Assembly (NCBI GenBank): GCA_002151545.1
Contig: CP021237.1
Location: 2,914,001-2,978,000, forward strand
DNA: 64,000 nucleotides
Direction: 5' to 3'
From: Sphingobacteriaceae bacterium GW460-11-11-14-LB5
Lineage (GTDB): Bacteria > Bacteroidota > Bacteroidia > Sphingobacteriales > Sphingobacteriaceae
The notes under the pieces are model-generated. The model did no database searches. It saw only the letters and a program-made list of their open reading frames with translations, and was not told the DNA's origin. Numbering within the stretch: position 1 is the stretch's first letter; every line of letters begins with the position of its first letter. The translations under genes were made by a program, and so were the position numbers. Below, in pieces: positions 46,422 to 56,076 of the stretch.

Positions 46422-46846
46422 TAAATGAATTAATATGAGCTACAAAAGCATATGAGCTGGCAACTACATGAAAAAGAACAAGCCACAATTCCATATGGTT
46501 TTGAAAGCGATTAAACTTTCCATACTACCGGGGCACTTAACGATGCCAAGCTATTGGCTGAATCCTTAAAAATCACCTACAACCTTCTCTCTTTTTATTA
46601 ATTCCCCACCCAGGGACCAGAAAAAATAATACCAGAAAAAATCATTGATTAAATCAGCATTGATCGATAAATTTGTTTTAAAGCGACATGAAGGCCGCAT
46701 GGAATAATTCAGATACAAATAACACCCCATTGAACTTTTAACTGATTTGCCATGATTATCGGGAGAAGACTTATATATATTTTTAGGAAAGACCAATAAT
46801 TGAGTAAGAGACCTGATAAAATAATGATCAAAACAAATTAAAAGGA
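46422..46846. other. Intergenic region, no supported gene
   Basis: Frames here are short and not protein-like (for example minus 46566-46796). The left end of the IS110-type element probably falls in the second half, but IS110 elements lack terminal inverted repeats, so I cannot place it. Confidence 0.4.
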
Positions 46847-46910
46847 CCGGTCAGGTGACACAGAAAAATTACTAAAGGTAAGACCTAGCGTACTATAAAT
46901 ACCTGACCGT
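46847..46910 (+). ncRNA. Candidate bridge RNA hairpin upstream of the IS110 transposase
   Basis: CGGTCAGGT at 46848-46856 pairs perfectly with ACCTGACCG at 46901-46909, enclosing a 44-base loop, 30 bases before the transposase start. IS110-group elements make a bridge RNA from the non-coding left end, whose internal loops pair with target and donor DNA. This hairpin is in the right place. The loop contents cannot be matched without knowing the element ends. Confidence 0.4.
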
Positions 46911-46939
46911 TCAATATGGGGCCATAAGCGAACCAGCCT

Positions 46940-47977
46940 ATGAATGCATTGAATAAAACAAAAAAGTATGTCTATTTCATCGGGATTGACATATCAAAAG
47001 AAACCCTGGATATTGCCGTCATGGCTCATGGAACTATTTTGTTGCACGATACCATATCTAATGATATACAATCGATCAAAGATCATTTGACGCACCTGAA
47101 AACATTATTGAAGTTTACGACCCGAAACGTTGTCGTGGGAATGGAAAATACCGGTATATACACTAACCATCTGATAAAAAAACTGCAGGCACTTAAAATC
47201 GACACCGTCGTAGACTCACCTCTTCATATTAAAAATTCCATGGGTACAGTAAGAGGTAAAACGGATAAAAAAGATGCTGAAAGAATTGCCCTCTACCTCT
47301 ACAAATCCAGGGATGTATTAAGATTAAGGATACCCAGGCGGCCAATCCTCGAGCAACTGGCCGGCTTATCCACTTTGAGAAAGCGGCTACAATCCCTCCA
47401 CATCGCAATGAGGGTTCCCTTAAAAGAGCATGCAGATTTTGTAAAAAAAGGATTAATTGAAGAGCGTAACAGACTTTGTTACAGGACTATCGATGCGATT
47501 AGTCTGGATATCAAAGATGTTGAAGATTCAATTGAAGCGACATGGAAATCAGATGAAGAAACAAACCGCCTGATGACCTTAATGCAATCAGTCCCCTGTG
47601 TCGGACCAGTGGTCGCCCTGGAAATCCTGATCTGCACCAATGAATTTAAAAATGTAAGAACCATTAAAGAGTTTGCATCCTATGCCGGAATAGCACCATT
47701 CCCCTATAAATCAGGAACCACGGTCAGTAAGAAAACCCGTGTATCAAAGATTGCCAATAAAAAAATGAAAGCGCTTTTACATACCTCCGCAGTTCTTGCC
47801 GGAAGGTTTGTCCCGGATATTAAAGCATATTATCACCGTAAAACGGATATAGAAGGAAAACACAAAATGTCGGTGTTGAATGCCATCCGCTTCAAAATGG
47901 CATCAAGGGTATATGCCTGCGTAAAAAACAATCGGTTATACGAGAAAAACCATGAATACAGGCCTTCTGGGGATTAA
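46940..47977 (+). CDS. IS110-family transposase (DEDD recombinase)
   Basis: The 345-residue protein has an N-terminal RuvC-like DEDD domain (YFIGIDISKETLDIAV; VVGMENTGIYTNHLIKKLQA; GKTDKKDAERIALYLY). The C-terminal Transposase_20 domain has MQSVPCVGPVVALEIL and FASYAGIAPFPYKSGTTVSK, with the conserved Ser near its end (KMKALLHTSAVLA). These enzymes insert a circular element using an RNA guide. The frame is intact. It lies between the DUF421 pseudogene and alkB, at the left edge of the DNA repair region. Confidence 0.92.
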   Translation: MNALNKTKKYVYFIGIDISKETLDIAVMAHGTILLHDTISNDIQSIKDHLTHLKTLLKFTTRNVVVGMENTGIYTNHLIKKLQALKIDTVVDSPLHIKNSMGTVRGKTDKKDAERIALYLYKSRDVLRLRIPRRPILEQLAGLSTLRKRLQSLHIAMRVPLKEHADFVKKGLIEERNRLCYRTIDAISLDIKDVEDSIEATWKSDEETNRLMTLMQSVPCVGPVVALEILICTNEFKNVRTIKEFASYAGIAPFPYKSGTTVSKKTRVSKIANKKMKALLHTSAVLAGRFVPDIKAYYHRKTDIEGKHKMSVLNAIRFKMASRVYACVKNNRLYEKNHEYRPSGD

Positions 47978-48090
47978 CATTATGAGCTTGCATGTTAAAC
48001 CAGATTTTCCTCTCCACTATTAATAGAACCGATGTTTTAGAAGCTTGATTGATTAATCCATCGTTAAAATCATGCAGGCATAAATGAATT
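47978..48090. other. Right flank of the IS110 element
   Basis: Contains the probable right end of the element; no inverted repeat or gene is visible. Confidence 0.3.
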
Positions 48091-48705
48091 TTAAGTCCCG
48101 ACAATTTTTCTAAAAGTCAGATTGACCCTTGGTCTCATTACCTTAGTTGATTTTGCGATCCTATGGTCCCACTTAGTCTGGAGATCCCCCTTCATCAGCA
48201 GCAGCGAACCATGCTCCAATCGCACGGTATATTTTTCGCTGTGGTCAGTTTTTCTCCGGATATCAAAAGCCCTCACCTGCCCAAAAGAAACCGATGCAAT
48301 AACAGGATGCGACCCCATTACCGTCTCGTTATCACTATGCCAGGCCACAGAATCCTGCCCATCCCGGTAATAATTCAGGAGCACACTGTTAAAATTAATC
48401 CCTGAAGCGCTTTCCACCAACAATTTTAGTTTCAGAAGTTCAGCTGTCCATGGCAGTGGAACTGATTTCCCCAGGGCATTATAATCTGTACCATCGGGAT
48501 CACCATACCAGGCAGAAAGCCTTGGGATAATCACTTCCTTATCATACATCTTCACTTTTTTCTGTATCCATGGCGTGTCTGAAATAAAGCCTGAAAGCAA
48601 AAGGTTTGCCTCAGTTATATCAATAAATCCGGGAATATACTCCAGTACCTCCTTTGGCAGCCCTGGGGTCTGCCCCGATTCCCTGAAAAAACTCAACTGT
48701 TCCAT
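48091..48705 (-). CDS. alkB: AlkB-family alpha-ketoglutarate-dependent dioxygenase
   Basis: From the ATG at 48705 (MEQLSFF) this codes 204 residues; the same frame extends much further upstream, but over the imuA gene, so that part is not coding. Iron ligands are seen in AWHSDNE (HxD) and WDHRI, and the 2-oxoglutarate-binding arginines in MRPRVNLTFR. NYYRDGQDSVAWHSD is the classic AlkB pattern. The enzyme removes methyl groups such as 1-methyladenine and 3-methylcytosine from DNA by oxidation. It is divergent from imuA with only 82 bases between, so both may respond to the same damage signal. Confidence 0.92.
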   Translation of the reverse strand: MEQLSFFRESGQTPGLPKEVLEYIPGFIDITEANLLLSGFISDTPWIQKKVKMYDKEVIIPRLSAWYGDPDGTDYNALGKSVPLPWTAELLKLKLLVESASGINFNSVLLNYYRDGQDSVAWHSDNETVMGSHPVIASVSFGQVRAFDIRRKTDHSEKYTVRLEHGSLLLMKGDLQTKWDHRIAKSTKVMRPRVNLTFRKIVGT

Positions 48706-48755
48706 ATCCAATACAAATGTGCAAAATAATTTCAAAATACTAATATTTTTAGCAT

Positions 48756-48763
48756 TATATTTG
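48756..48763 (+). promoter_or_regulatory. Bacteroidetes -7 box TATATTTG before imuA
   Basis: Matches TAnnTTTG and lies 24 bases before the imuA ATG, in the short divergent space shared with alkB. The surrounding AT-rich sequence could hold an SOS-type operator, but I cannot name one. Confidence 0.5.
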
Positions 48764-48787
48764 TCCATGTAAACACAAAAAAGGAGG

Positions 48788-49531
48788 TTGATCATGGAAC
48801 AGGCAGCAAAAAAACAGCTCATTAAGGACTTAAGGGAACAAATCCTTTCCATGCAGGGCTTTAAATCCGCATCCGGTAACCAGCAAAACATTAGCGGTTT
48901 CGAGCTTTTTGCACCGGCTTTCCCCGGCCACATCTTTCCCTTGCAAGGCATCCATGAATTCGTCTGCGAAAGCCTTGAGCAGACAGCTGCCAGTAATGGC
49001 TTTATTAGTGGCATACTTTCCCCGCTGATGCAAGACGGCAGCCCCTGTATCTGGATCAGTGCCTCCAGGAAATTCTTTCCACCCGCAGTAAAAAGATTTT
49101 CGCTAAACGCTGCCTCCATTATCTTCATTGACCTCCAGAACGAAAAGGAACTGTTGTGGGTGACCGAAGAAGCCTTAAAATGTGAAGGACTGGCAGCCGT
49201 GGTTTCCGAAATCCCGGACTTAAATTTTGCGACATCAAGAAGATTCCAGCTGGTGATTGAAAAAAGCAAGGTAACCGCCCTATTCTTAAGGGAAAACCCC
49301 AGAACACTTTCCAATACCACCTGTCTTGCCCGCTGGAAAATCAGCCCATTGCCCAGCATATTACCCCAGGGTATGCCCGGTGTCGGCCAGCCCAGCTGGA
49401 GGGCAGAATTGCTCAAAGTGCGTAACGGGCAGGGCGGCACTTTTGAGATCTGCTGGTCAGGCAGCACATTTAAAAATCTACAAAACGAAAACACCCGGGT
49501 TTTACCACTCCATGGACTACAGGCAGTATAA
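48788..49531 (+). CDS. imuA: ImuA-like protein of the translesion mutasome
   Basis: The 247-residue protein belongs to the SulA/RecA-like ImuA group by position and pattern. GIHEFVCESLEQTAASNGFI resembles the start of the RecA-fold core, and PCIWISASRKFFPPAV, then AASIIFIDLQNEKELLWVTE and EEALKCEGLAAVVSEIPDL follow. It lacks a clear Walker A motif. In other bacteria ImuA (or ImuA-prime) links ImuB to RecA and is needed for damage-induced mutation by DnaE2. A good ribosome site (AAGGAGG) precedes the start at 48788. It is 2 bases before imuB. Confidence 0.85.
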   Translation: MIMEQAAKKQLIKDLREQILSMQGFKSASGNQQNISGFELFAPAFPGHIFPLQGIHEFVCESLEQTAASNGFISGILSPLMQDGSPCIWISASRKFFPPAVKRFSLNAASIIFIDLQNEKELLWVTEEALKCEGLAAVVSEIPDLNFATSRRFQLVIEKSKVTALFLRENPRTLSNTTCLARWKISPLPSILPQGMPGVGQPSWRAELLKVRNGQGGTFEICWSGSTFKNLQNENTRVLPLHGLQAV

Positions 49532-49533
49532 AG

Positions 49534-51030
49534 ATGGCAAAGCGGTTTTTAAGTATATGGTTTCCGTTTTTGCTAACGGATTGGATGGCTATCCGCCGCC
49601 CCGAATGGAAAACGCGGCCAATGGTCTGCGCAGGTGCCAGCCATGGCCGTATGATGGTTGTCGCCGCAAACCAGCATGCAAATACCCAGGGCATTTATAA
49701 AGGAATTCCCCTAGCCGATGCGCGGGCCATTGTGCATGAACTCGAAGTCTTTGATGAAAAGCCAGCAAGGCAGCAGAAACTGCTCGAAGGCCTGGCCAGA
49801 TGGGCCATCCGCTATACCCCGCTATCCTCTACCGATACAGAGGGTATCCTGCTTGATATCACCGGATGCTGCCATTTATGGGGCGGAGAAGAAGCCTACC
49901 TAAAACACATCACCGGCAGACTCCAGTCAGCAGGTTACAATGTAAAAGCTGCGATCGCAGATACCATTGGTGCGGCCTGGGCACTGTCCCGTTATGGAAA
50001 TGGCGCTGAAATCGTAGATCAATACCAGCAGCATTTTGCTTTACTACCCCTTCCTCCGGCAGCACTCAGGATCGCTGGTGAAACCACCGAAAAGCTACAT
50101 AAACTGGGACTTGGTAAGATTGAGCGATTCATTAAAATGCAACGCAGCGTGCTTCGCCGCAGGTTTGGAGAGAACCTGCTACTGCGAATCTCGCAAGCCA
50201 TGGGCGATGAGCCCGAGGCCTTCAGTCCGATTACTGTGATCCGGGAATATGAAGAGCGGCTGGCTTGCCTTGAACCCATCCGCACCGCCAAAGCCATCGA
50301 AATTGCCATCGAAAAACTACTGGAAAAACTTTGCCTAAGACTTAAAAATGAAGGACTGGGACTTAGAAAAGCAGAACTAAAAGGTTACCGGATAGATGGA
50401 AAAACAATTTCTACAGCTATAGGCACCAGCAGGCCCAGTGATGATCCCATCCACCTGATGAAACTTTTTGCACTAAACATTTCCGGCATTGCGCCCGGCA
50501 TGGGTATCGAACTTTTCTCCCTTAGCGCCGAAAAAACCGAAAAGATGGAACGCCAGCAGGAAAAGATCTGGGCCGGACAGGCAGGTCTTGACAGCCAGCC
50601 ACTGGCCGAGTTACTAGACCGCGTGGCTGGGAAAGTGGGCAACAATGCCATCCGCCGATACCTGCCAAGGGCAGACTTCTGGCCGGAAAGAGCGGCTAAA
50701 CAGGCTAAAGATTTAACTGAGATGAATGAAATTAGTTTCCACAATCCATTGAACCGTCCCATACAGCTACTTTCCAGGCCTGAGCGGATCGAGGTTACTG
50801 CACCCATACCCGATTACCCCCCAATGTTATTCATCTACAATGGTGAGCGCCACAGCATTAAAAAAGCAGATGGTCCTGAAAGACTGGAACGCGCCTGGTG
50901 GCTGGAAGAAGGGGAACACCGCGATTATTATACTGTAGAAGATGAAAAAGGGAACCGCTACTGGCTCTTCCGTTCTGGCCACTATGCAGCCGAAAACTCG
51001 GCCTGGTTTATACATGGATTTTTTGCTTAG
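49534..51030 (+). CDS. imuB: ImuB, Y-family polymerase-like mutasome protein
   Basis: The 498-residue protein has the Y-family fold: FLSIWFPFLLTDWMAI at the start, palm motif SSTDTEGILLDITGC, GYNVKAAIADTIGAAWALSR, and a little-finger region (about 230-330). The acidic residue that binds metal in the first motif of true Y-family polymerases is replaced by SIWFP, as in known ImuB proteins. It is therefore probably not a polymerase itself but a bridge between DnaE2 and the sliding clamp. It lies between imuA (2 bases) and dnaE2 (14 bases) in one operon. Confidence 0.92.
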   Translation: MAKRFLSIWFPFLLTDWMAIRRPEWKTRPMVCAGASHGRMMVVAANQHANTQGIYKGIPLADARAIVHELEVFDEKPARQQKLLEGLARWAIRYTPLSSTDTEGILLDITGCCHLWGGEEAYLKHITGRLQSAGYNVKAAIADTIGAAWALSRYGNGAEIVDQYQQHFALLPLPPAALRIAGETTEKLHKLGLGKIERFIKMQRSVLRRRFGENLLLRISQAMGDEPEAFSPITVIREYEERLACLEPIRTAKAIEIAIEKLLEKLCLRLKNEGLGLRKAELKGYRIDGKTISTAIGTSRPSDDPIHLMKLFALNISGIAPGMGIELFSLSAEKTEKMERQQEKIWAGQAGLDSQPLAELLDRVAGKVGNNAIRRYLPRADFWPERAAKQAKDLTEMNEISFHNPLNRPIQLLSRPERIEVTAPIPDYPPMLFIYNGERHSIKKADGPERLERAWWLEEGEHRDYYTVEDEKGNRYWLFRSGHYAAENSAWFIHGFFA

Positions 51031-51044
51031 AAACTATAAGAACA

Positions 51045-54000
51045 ATGGAATACACCGAACTTCAGGTTACAAGCAATTTCAGCTTCCTTCGCGGCGCCTC
51101 CCACCCGGAAGAACTCGTAAAAGAGGCCGCAAAAATGGGTTATAAAAAAATCGCCATCACCGATCATAACACCCTCGCTGGAATCGTGCGTGCACATGCC
51201 CAGGCCAGAAAACACAACATAGAAATTATCCCGGCCTGCAGGCTAAACCTGGTGGACGGTGCATCCCTGCTTGCCTACCCCACAGACACTGAAAGCTATG
51301 GCAGGCTGTCTGCCTTACTTAGCCTGGGTAACCTGCGCACCGAAAAAGGCAGCTGCCAACTCTATAAAAAAGATGTGTTTGAATATGCCCAAGGCATTAT
51401 TTTTATTGCCATCCCACCCGAGAATCTCTCAGAAGGCTTTGATTTCCAATTGAACTTTTATGCAGACCTTCAAAGCTATCAAAATGCCTTAAAAGAAAAT
51501 CTTTACCTGGCCATAAACAGGACTTATCAGGGCGAAGACCAGAAGAGAATGTTCCGCCTGGCAAAACTCTCTCAAAAAACAGGCATTCCACTGGCCGCGA
51601 CCAATGATGTCTATTACCACAGCCCAAACAGACGCGAACTGCAGGATGTGCTAAGCTGCGTAAGGGAAAAATGCACCATCCATAACGCTGGCTACCTGCT
51701 TTTCCAAAACGCCGAGCGGCATTTAAAACCCGAAGCGGAAATGAAAAGGCTTTTCCGTCAATATCCGCAGGCACTTGAAAATACCGTAAAAATCTCACAA
51801 AAATGCACCTTCAGCCTGGATAGCTTAAAATACATTTACCCCGAAGAAATTACCTCAGAAGGCAGGACACCACAACAGGAACTCCAGTACCTGACCATGA
51901 AAGGCGCATATGAGCTTTTCGGCGACGAACTACCAAAAAAAGTAACTGATAACATCAGCCATGAGATGAAATTTGTGGAGGAAATGAACTACGCGTCTTA
52001 TTTCCTCACCGTTTATGACATCGTGCGTTTTGCAAGGAGCCAGCACATCTTGTGCCAGGGCCGCGGCTCAGCTGCCAATTCCACCATCTGCTACTGCCTA
52101 GGCATTACCTCGGTCGATCCCACCAAATTTGATCTGCTCTTTGAGCGCTTTATTTCCTCTGCCCGTAACGAACCGCCCGATATCGATGTGGATTTCGAGC
52201 ATGAACGAAGGGAAGAAGTAATTCAGTATATTTATCAGAAATACGGACGCGACCGGGCCGCCATTGTGGCCACAGTCACCCAGCAAAGACAAAAAGGGGC
52301 TATCCGTGATGTGGGCAAAGTAATGGGCTTATCGGTAGATACCATTAACCGCCTTTCAAGCTCCATATGGGAGTTTACCGATGAATGGTTTGAAGGCGGA
52401 AAACTGACCGAGCAGGGCCTCAACCCCAATGATCCGCTGCTTCGGAAAGTCCTGAGCCTCACCGCCAAGATGATGGGCTTTCCAAGACAATTGGGCCAGC
52501 ATACCGGCGGCTTTGTGATCACCCGCGGAAAACTAACTGACCTTTGCCCCATCTTGAATGCCAGAATGGAAGACCGGACCAATATTGAGTGGAACAAAGA
52601 TGATATCGATACACTCGGCTTCCTCAAAATCGATGTACTTGCCTTGGGCATGCTCACCTGCATCAGAAAAGGTTTTGATCTGGCCAAAGCGCATTATAAC
52701 CTGGAGCTAACCATGGGCAAGATCAACGAAGTGGAAGATCCAAAGGTTTATGAAATGATCAGTCATGCAGACACCCTAGGCGTTTTCCAGATTGAAAGCC
52801 GTGCCCAGATGTCCATGCTTCCACGCCTGAGGCCAAAAAAATTTTATGACCTGGTGATCGAAGTGGCCATTGTCCGCCCCGGTCCCATTCAGGGAGACAT
52901 GGTCCATCCTTACCTAAAAAGACGTAACGGTGAAGAAAAGGTAGATTACCCTTCTGAAGAACTCAAAGAGATCCTGCACCGCACGCTCGGGGTCCCGCTC
53001 TTTCAGGAACAGGCCATGAAAATTGCCATTGTTGCCGCAGGCTTTACCCCTGCTGAAGCCGATGAACTCCGCCGAAGCATGGCCACTTTTAAAGCCAAAG
53101 GCATGGTCACCAAGTTTGAGCAAAAACTCATCAGCGGAATGACCAGCAAAGGTTATAGCGAGGATTTTGCCAAACGGGTATTCAAACAGCTCGAAGGATT
53201 TGGCAGCTACGGTTTTCCCGAAAGCCATGCCGCCAGTTTCGCCCTGCTGGTCTATGTTTCCTGCTGGCTAAAATGTTATTATCCCGATGTATTTGCAACA
53301 GCCCTGCTTAACAGCATGCCTATGGGTTTTTACCAACCTGCACAGATCGTCATCGATGCCAAAAAACATGGCGTGGAAATCAGGCCTATTGACATTAATT
53401 ATTCTGCCTGGGACAACCTGCTGGAAGAAAAATCCGGAAAATACCATGCCATCCGCTTAGGGTTTAGGCAGATCAAAGGCATGAAAGCTGAAGATATCGA
53501 ATTACTGGACAAAGGCAGAAAAAAAGGATATGGCCACATCCACCAGCTGATGGATGCAGGCGTTAGCCTGTCTGCGCTGGAAAGGCTTGCCGATGCTGAT
53601 GCTTTCGGTTCCATAGGCCTGGACAGAAGAGCTGCCCTTTGGGAAGTATCTGCCATGGCCGACCGACCCGTGGCACTCTTTGAAAACCAGCCCTCTGAAA
53701 GCAGTCTGGAAACACAGGCCACCTTACCACTAATGAGCAAAGGCGAACACGTGATACAGGACTATGCCTCCACTTCACTTTCATTAAAAGCACATCCGGT
53801 AAGCTTTGTGCGCGAGCAGCTAAGTCTTCTCCATGTCCTCCCGACTAAATCGTTGGCATCAGCAAAAGACGGCCAGAGCGTCAAAGTAGCAGGTCTGGTG
53901 CTGGTTAGGCAGCGTCCCGGAACAGCCAAAGGCGTATGTTTTATTACCATAGAAGATGAAACCGGATTTACCAACCTGGTGGTATTTGAAAACCTGTTTG

Positions 54001-54275
54001 AAAAGTTCCGTAAAGAAATCATCCAGTCCAGACTACTGATGGTCGAAGGCAAACTGCAGATTGAAGGCGAAGTGATCCACGTGATTGTTAAACGGTGCTT
54101 TGACCTCACCAGGCTACTTCGCTCGATCGACAGGGCTGATCAGAATGATTTTCCAGCCGTAGCTTTTTCAAGGTCAGATGAAAGAACTGCCCCTTATCCC
54201 ACTGGCCAAAAGGATCGCCCGGAAAAGAACACCCAAACAACATCAGCTATTCCAGGAGGCAGGAACTTTAAGTAA
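51045..54275 (+). CDS. dnaE2: DnaE2/ImuC error-prone DNA polymerase III alpha subunit
   Basis: The 1076-residue protein has a PHP domain (about residues 5-200, beginning TSNFSFLRGASHPEEL), the polymerase palm with catalytic acids in PDIDVDFEHERREE (Asp379, Asp381, Asp383), and fingers with CQGRGSAANSTICYCLGITS. A helix-hairpin-helix region precedes the C-terminal OB-fold (about 940-1020). It lacks the long tail of replicative DnaE1 and matches the size of DnaE2. With ImuB it copies past damaged bases at the cost of errors. It is the last gene of the imuA-imuB-dnaE2 operon. Confidence 0.95.
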   Translation: MEYTELQVTSNFSFLRGASHPEELVKEAAKMGYKKIAITDHNTLAGIVRAHAQARKHNIEIIPACRLNLVDGASLLAYPTDTESYGRLSALLSLGNLRTEKGSCQLYKKDVFEYAQGIIFIAIPPENLSEGFDFQLNFYADLQSYQNALKENLYLAINRTYQGEDQKRMFRLAKLSQKTGIPLAATNDVYYHSPNRRELQDVLSCVREKCTIHNAGYLLFQNAERHLKPEAEMKRLFRQYPQALENTVKISQKCTFSLDSLKYIYPEEITSEGRTPQQELQYLTMKGAYELFGDELPKKVTDNISHEMKFVEEMNYASYFLTVYDIVRFARSQHILCQGRGSAANSTICYCLGITSVDPTKFDLLFERFISSARNEPPDIDVDFEHERREEVIQYIYQKYGRDRAAIVATVTQQRQKGAIRDVGKVMGLSVDTINRLSSSIWEFTDEWFEGGKLTEQGLNPNDPLLRKVLSLTAKMMGFPRQLGQHTGGFVITRGKLTDLCPILNARMEDRTNIEWNKDDIDTLGFLKIDVLALGMLTCIRKGFDLAKAHYNLELTMGKINEVEDPKVYEMISHADTLGVFQIESRAQMSMLPRLRPKKFYDLVIEVAIVRPGPIQGDMVHPYLKRRNGEEKVDYPSEELKEILHRTLGVPLFQEQAMKIAIVAAGFTPAEADELRRSMATFKAKGMVTKFEQKLISGMTSKGYSEDFAKRVFKQLEGFGSYGFPESHAASFALLVYVSCWLKCYYPDVFATALLNSMPMGFYQPAQIVIDAKKHGVEIRPIDINYSAWDNLLEEKSGKYHAIRLGFRQIKGMKAEDIELLDKGRKKGYGHIHQLMDAGVSLSALERLADADAFGSIGLDRRAALWEVSAMADRPVALFENQPSESSLETQATLPLMSKGEHVIQDYASTSLSLKAHPVSFVREQLSLLHVLPTKSLASAKDGQSVKVAGLVLVRQRPGTAKGVCFITIEDETGFTNLVVFENLFEKFRKEIIQSRLLMVEGKLQIEGEVIHVIVKRCFDLTRLLRSIDRADQNDFPAVAFSRSDERTAPYPTGQKDRPEKNTQTTSAIPGGRNFK

Positions 54276-54355
54276 GCATGAGCTAACTACAAGCAATTCA
54301 GATGATTCACGCCACAACATAGAATCAGGAAGCGAAACCATCACATTAGAAAATC

Positions 54356-54979
54356 TTATTTTCTCAGGCACCAGGTGGTCATGCTCCTCATGTTCTGCAC
54401 CACAGTGGTCTTAATGGGCTCATGAAGCGTGCCACCAAGTTTGCGCGTCAATCTGAGTAGCATTTCCTGATTGACCAGAAAACGTTCCGAACCATCCGGC
54501 AAAATATACCGCCCGTTGCCCACAAAGTGGAGCGAAGATTCAATCCCGATATCGGAGGCCAGCCTGCAGAAAAAATAACCATCCTTTTTCAGTACCCGCC
54601 ACATTGAGCTTAACATCGCCTCGAAATGATCCAGGTTTTTGGCAAAGTGCAGAACCGCGCTGCTGATGACCAGATCAAAACTACTCTCACCAAAAGGCAA
54701 CTCATCCACTTCTGCCACCATAAAATGATCTGCCTGCAAACCCTGCCCAAACCCCGAGGCCAGCTGCTTAAGCGCAGCAATTGCCTGCGGATCTTTATCC
54801 ACACCAAATACCTCGAAACCCTGCTTCAAGAAAAATTGAACGTTTCTTCCGCTACCGCAACCAGCATCCAAAATTCGCGCACAGCCCTTATAAGTACCTT
54901 TTAATAACTGATCAAAAAGATATATATCAATATTCCCGTAAAGTTCCTGTAGATTATCCTGACTGTTTAAACCGCTCAT
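54356..54979 (-). CDS. Class I SAM-dependent methyltransferase
   Basis: The 207-residue protein has the Rossmann-type methyltransferase motif I (ARILDAGCGSGRNVQFFL, residues about 34-51). Motif II is FGVDKDPQAIAAL and motif IV FDLVISSAVLHFAKN, as in the Methyltransf_11 group. The substrate cannot be told from sequence. It is convergent with dnaE2 and 80 bases away. Small-molecule methylation is more likely than DNA methylation, because no target-recognition motif (such as DPPY) is present. Confidence 0.88.
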   Translation of the reverse strand: MSGLNSQDNLQELYGNIDIYLFDQLLKGTYKGCARILDAGCGSGRNVQFFLKQGFEVFGVDKDPQAIAALKQLASGFGQGLQADHFMVAEVDELPFGESSFDLVISSAVLHFAKNLDHFEAMLSSMWRVLKKDGYFFCRLASDIGIESSLHFVGNGRYILPDGSERFLVNQEMLLRLTRKLGGTLHEPIKTTVVQNMRSMTTWCLRK

Positions 54980-55308
54980 TCCGCAAATTTATCTTTTTTC
55001 CAATTCTCCCTTTTATTTCAGGCAAAATTATGCCCGATTTTATTCTACTTTATCAGATCCGGGTTTCTGAGCATAAGGCCAGACCGATCAAAATATCAGC
55101 AAAGCAATAAAGCCGAACATTTAAAATGAAAGAAAATTTATGATCAAAAAAAAGGGCTAACCGTTTTAAAACAGATAGCCCCTTAAGCATAATCTAAATC
55201 GTCCCGTTGATTTAATCTTACACGATGAATTTACACAAAAATTCAAATCGACCAAAATCTCTGTAAAATTGTGAATCAAATTGTAAACCAGGGATATATC
55301 ATGCATTC
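54980..55308. other. Intergenic region with terminator
   Basis: No gene is seen. The terminator at 55145-55183 for the gene on its right is the only clear element. Confidence 0.5.
55145..55183 (-). terminator. Rho-independent terminator
   Basis: On the minus strand GGGGCTA pairs with TAGCCC around an inner GTTTTAAAAC, followed by a run of T. It ends the transcript of the 55309-55938 gene. Confidence 0.75.
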
Positions 55309-55938
55309 CTAACCTAATTGAGCATAATAGTTCAATTCGAGGAACTTTTGATTGCGTTTGATCCCATCAACAGTAACCTCAACTTGTTTAAACACCCCGG
55401 CAACTTTTATTTTTTCTGTGGGTAATGTTGATTTTCCGCGATAATGGGCGATTAAGAACGCTTCAGACTGTTGATCGTCACGGATTTCATAAATATCATA
55501 TTGGTCCCTGATGGGTATGGGAACAAATGTCACTGCTTTACCGGTTGAAATCGGAACCAATATCAAACCCTGAAATTCTGATTTAGATTCTTTTAGCCTC
55601 GCAACGCCTGTTATCATCGCATTCGCGCCTAGCAGGCCCAATTTTTCTGCCTCAGCAGGCATTAGTTCCTGCGCTTTATGCTTTAAGAACGCACTCCTTA
55701 GCCGATCATCCAATTTCGAAATGATCTCCACCTGATCTTTCTTGGAAAGTTTTGAAATGGAAAATTCTAAAAACAGGATCAGGCGTTGTCGTTCATTAAA
55801 AATCCCGCCAACCTTGGCTAATTCACTGACATTTATTTCTCCATCCTCCGCTTTGGTAAATAGATTGAAAAAATGTCCGCCATTGTCTAAATGATTTATT
55901 GCTTCTGAAATGTTCTGATAAGGTTTAAGTTGTTCCAT
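55309..55938 (-). CDS. Hypothetical protein, 209 residues
   Basis: A soluble protein. The first half is helical (ISEAINHLDNGGHFFNLFTK, RQRLILFLEFSISKLSKKDQ) and contains a possible EF-hand-like loop (KAEDGEINVSEL). The second half is strand-rich (FQGLILVPISTGKAVTFVPI). I know no family for it. It has a clear start at 55938 and its own terminator, so it is probably a single-gene transcript. Confidence 0.6.
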   Translation of the reverse strand: MEQLKPYQNISEAINHLDNGGHFFNLFTKAEDGEINVSELAKVGGIFNERQRLILFLEFSISKLSKKDQVEIISKLDDRLRSAFLKHKAQELMPAEAEKLGLLGANAMITGVARLKESKSEFQGLILVPISTGKAVTFVPIPIRDQYDIYEIRDDQQSEAFLIAHYRGKSTLPTEKIKVAGVFKQVEVTVDGIKRNQKFLELNYYAQLG

Positions 55939-56076
55939 ATATGGGCAGCAGTGATCGGGTTATTTTATCATTGAGCACCTTTTATTGCGGTGCGATTTAT
56001 AGATGATTTTTATTACCTATTGTTACAAACTCAGGAAGCCTTAAATTTCAAATGGTCAAATAAATCTGGCCCTGGA

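Noticed and set aside
46566..46796. Minus-strand frame of 76 codons
   Set aside because: Low-complexity Phe/Tyr/Lys composition with no family pattern; probably in the non-coding flank of the IS110 element.
48705..49494. Upstream extension of the alkB frame to 467 codons
   Set aside because: It runs antisense through imuA, and AlkB has its own good start at 48705 with the normal family length.
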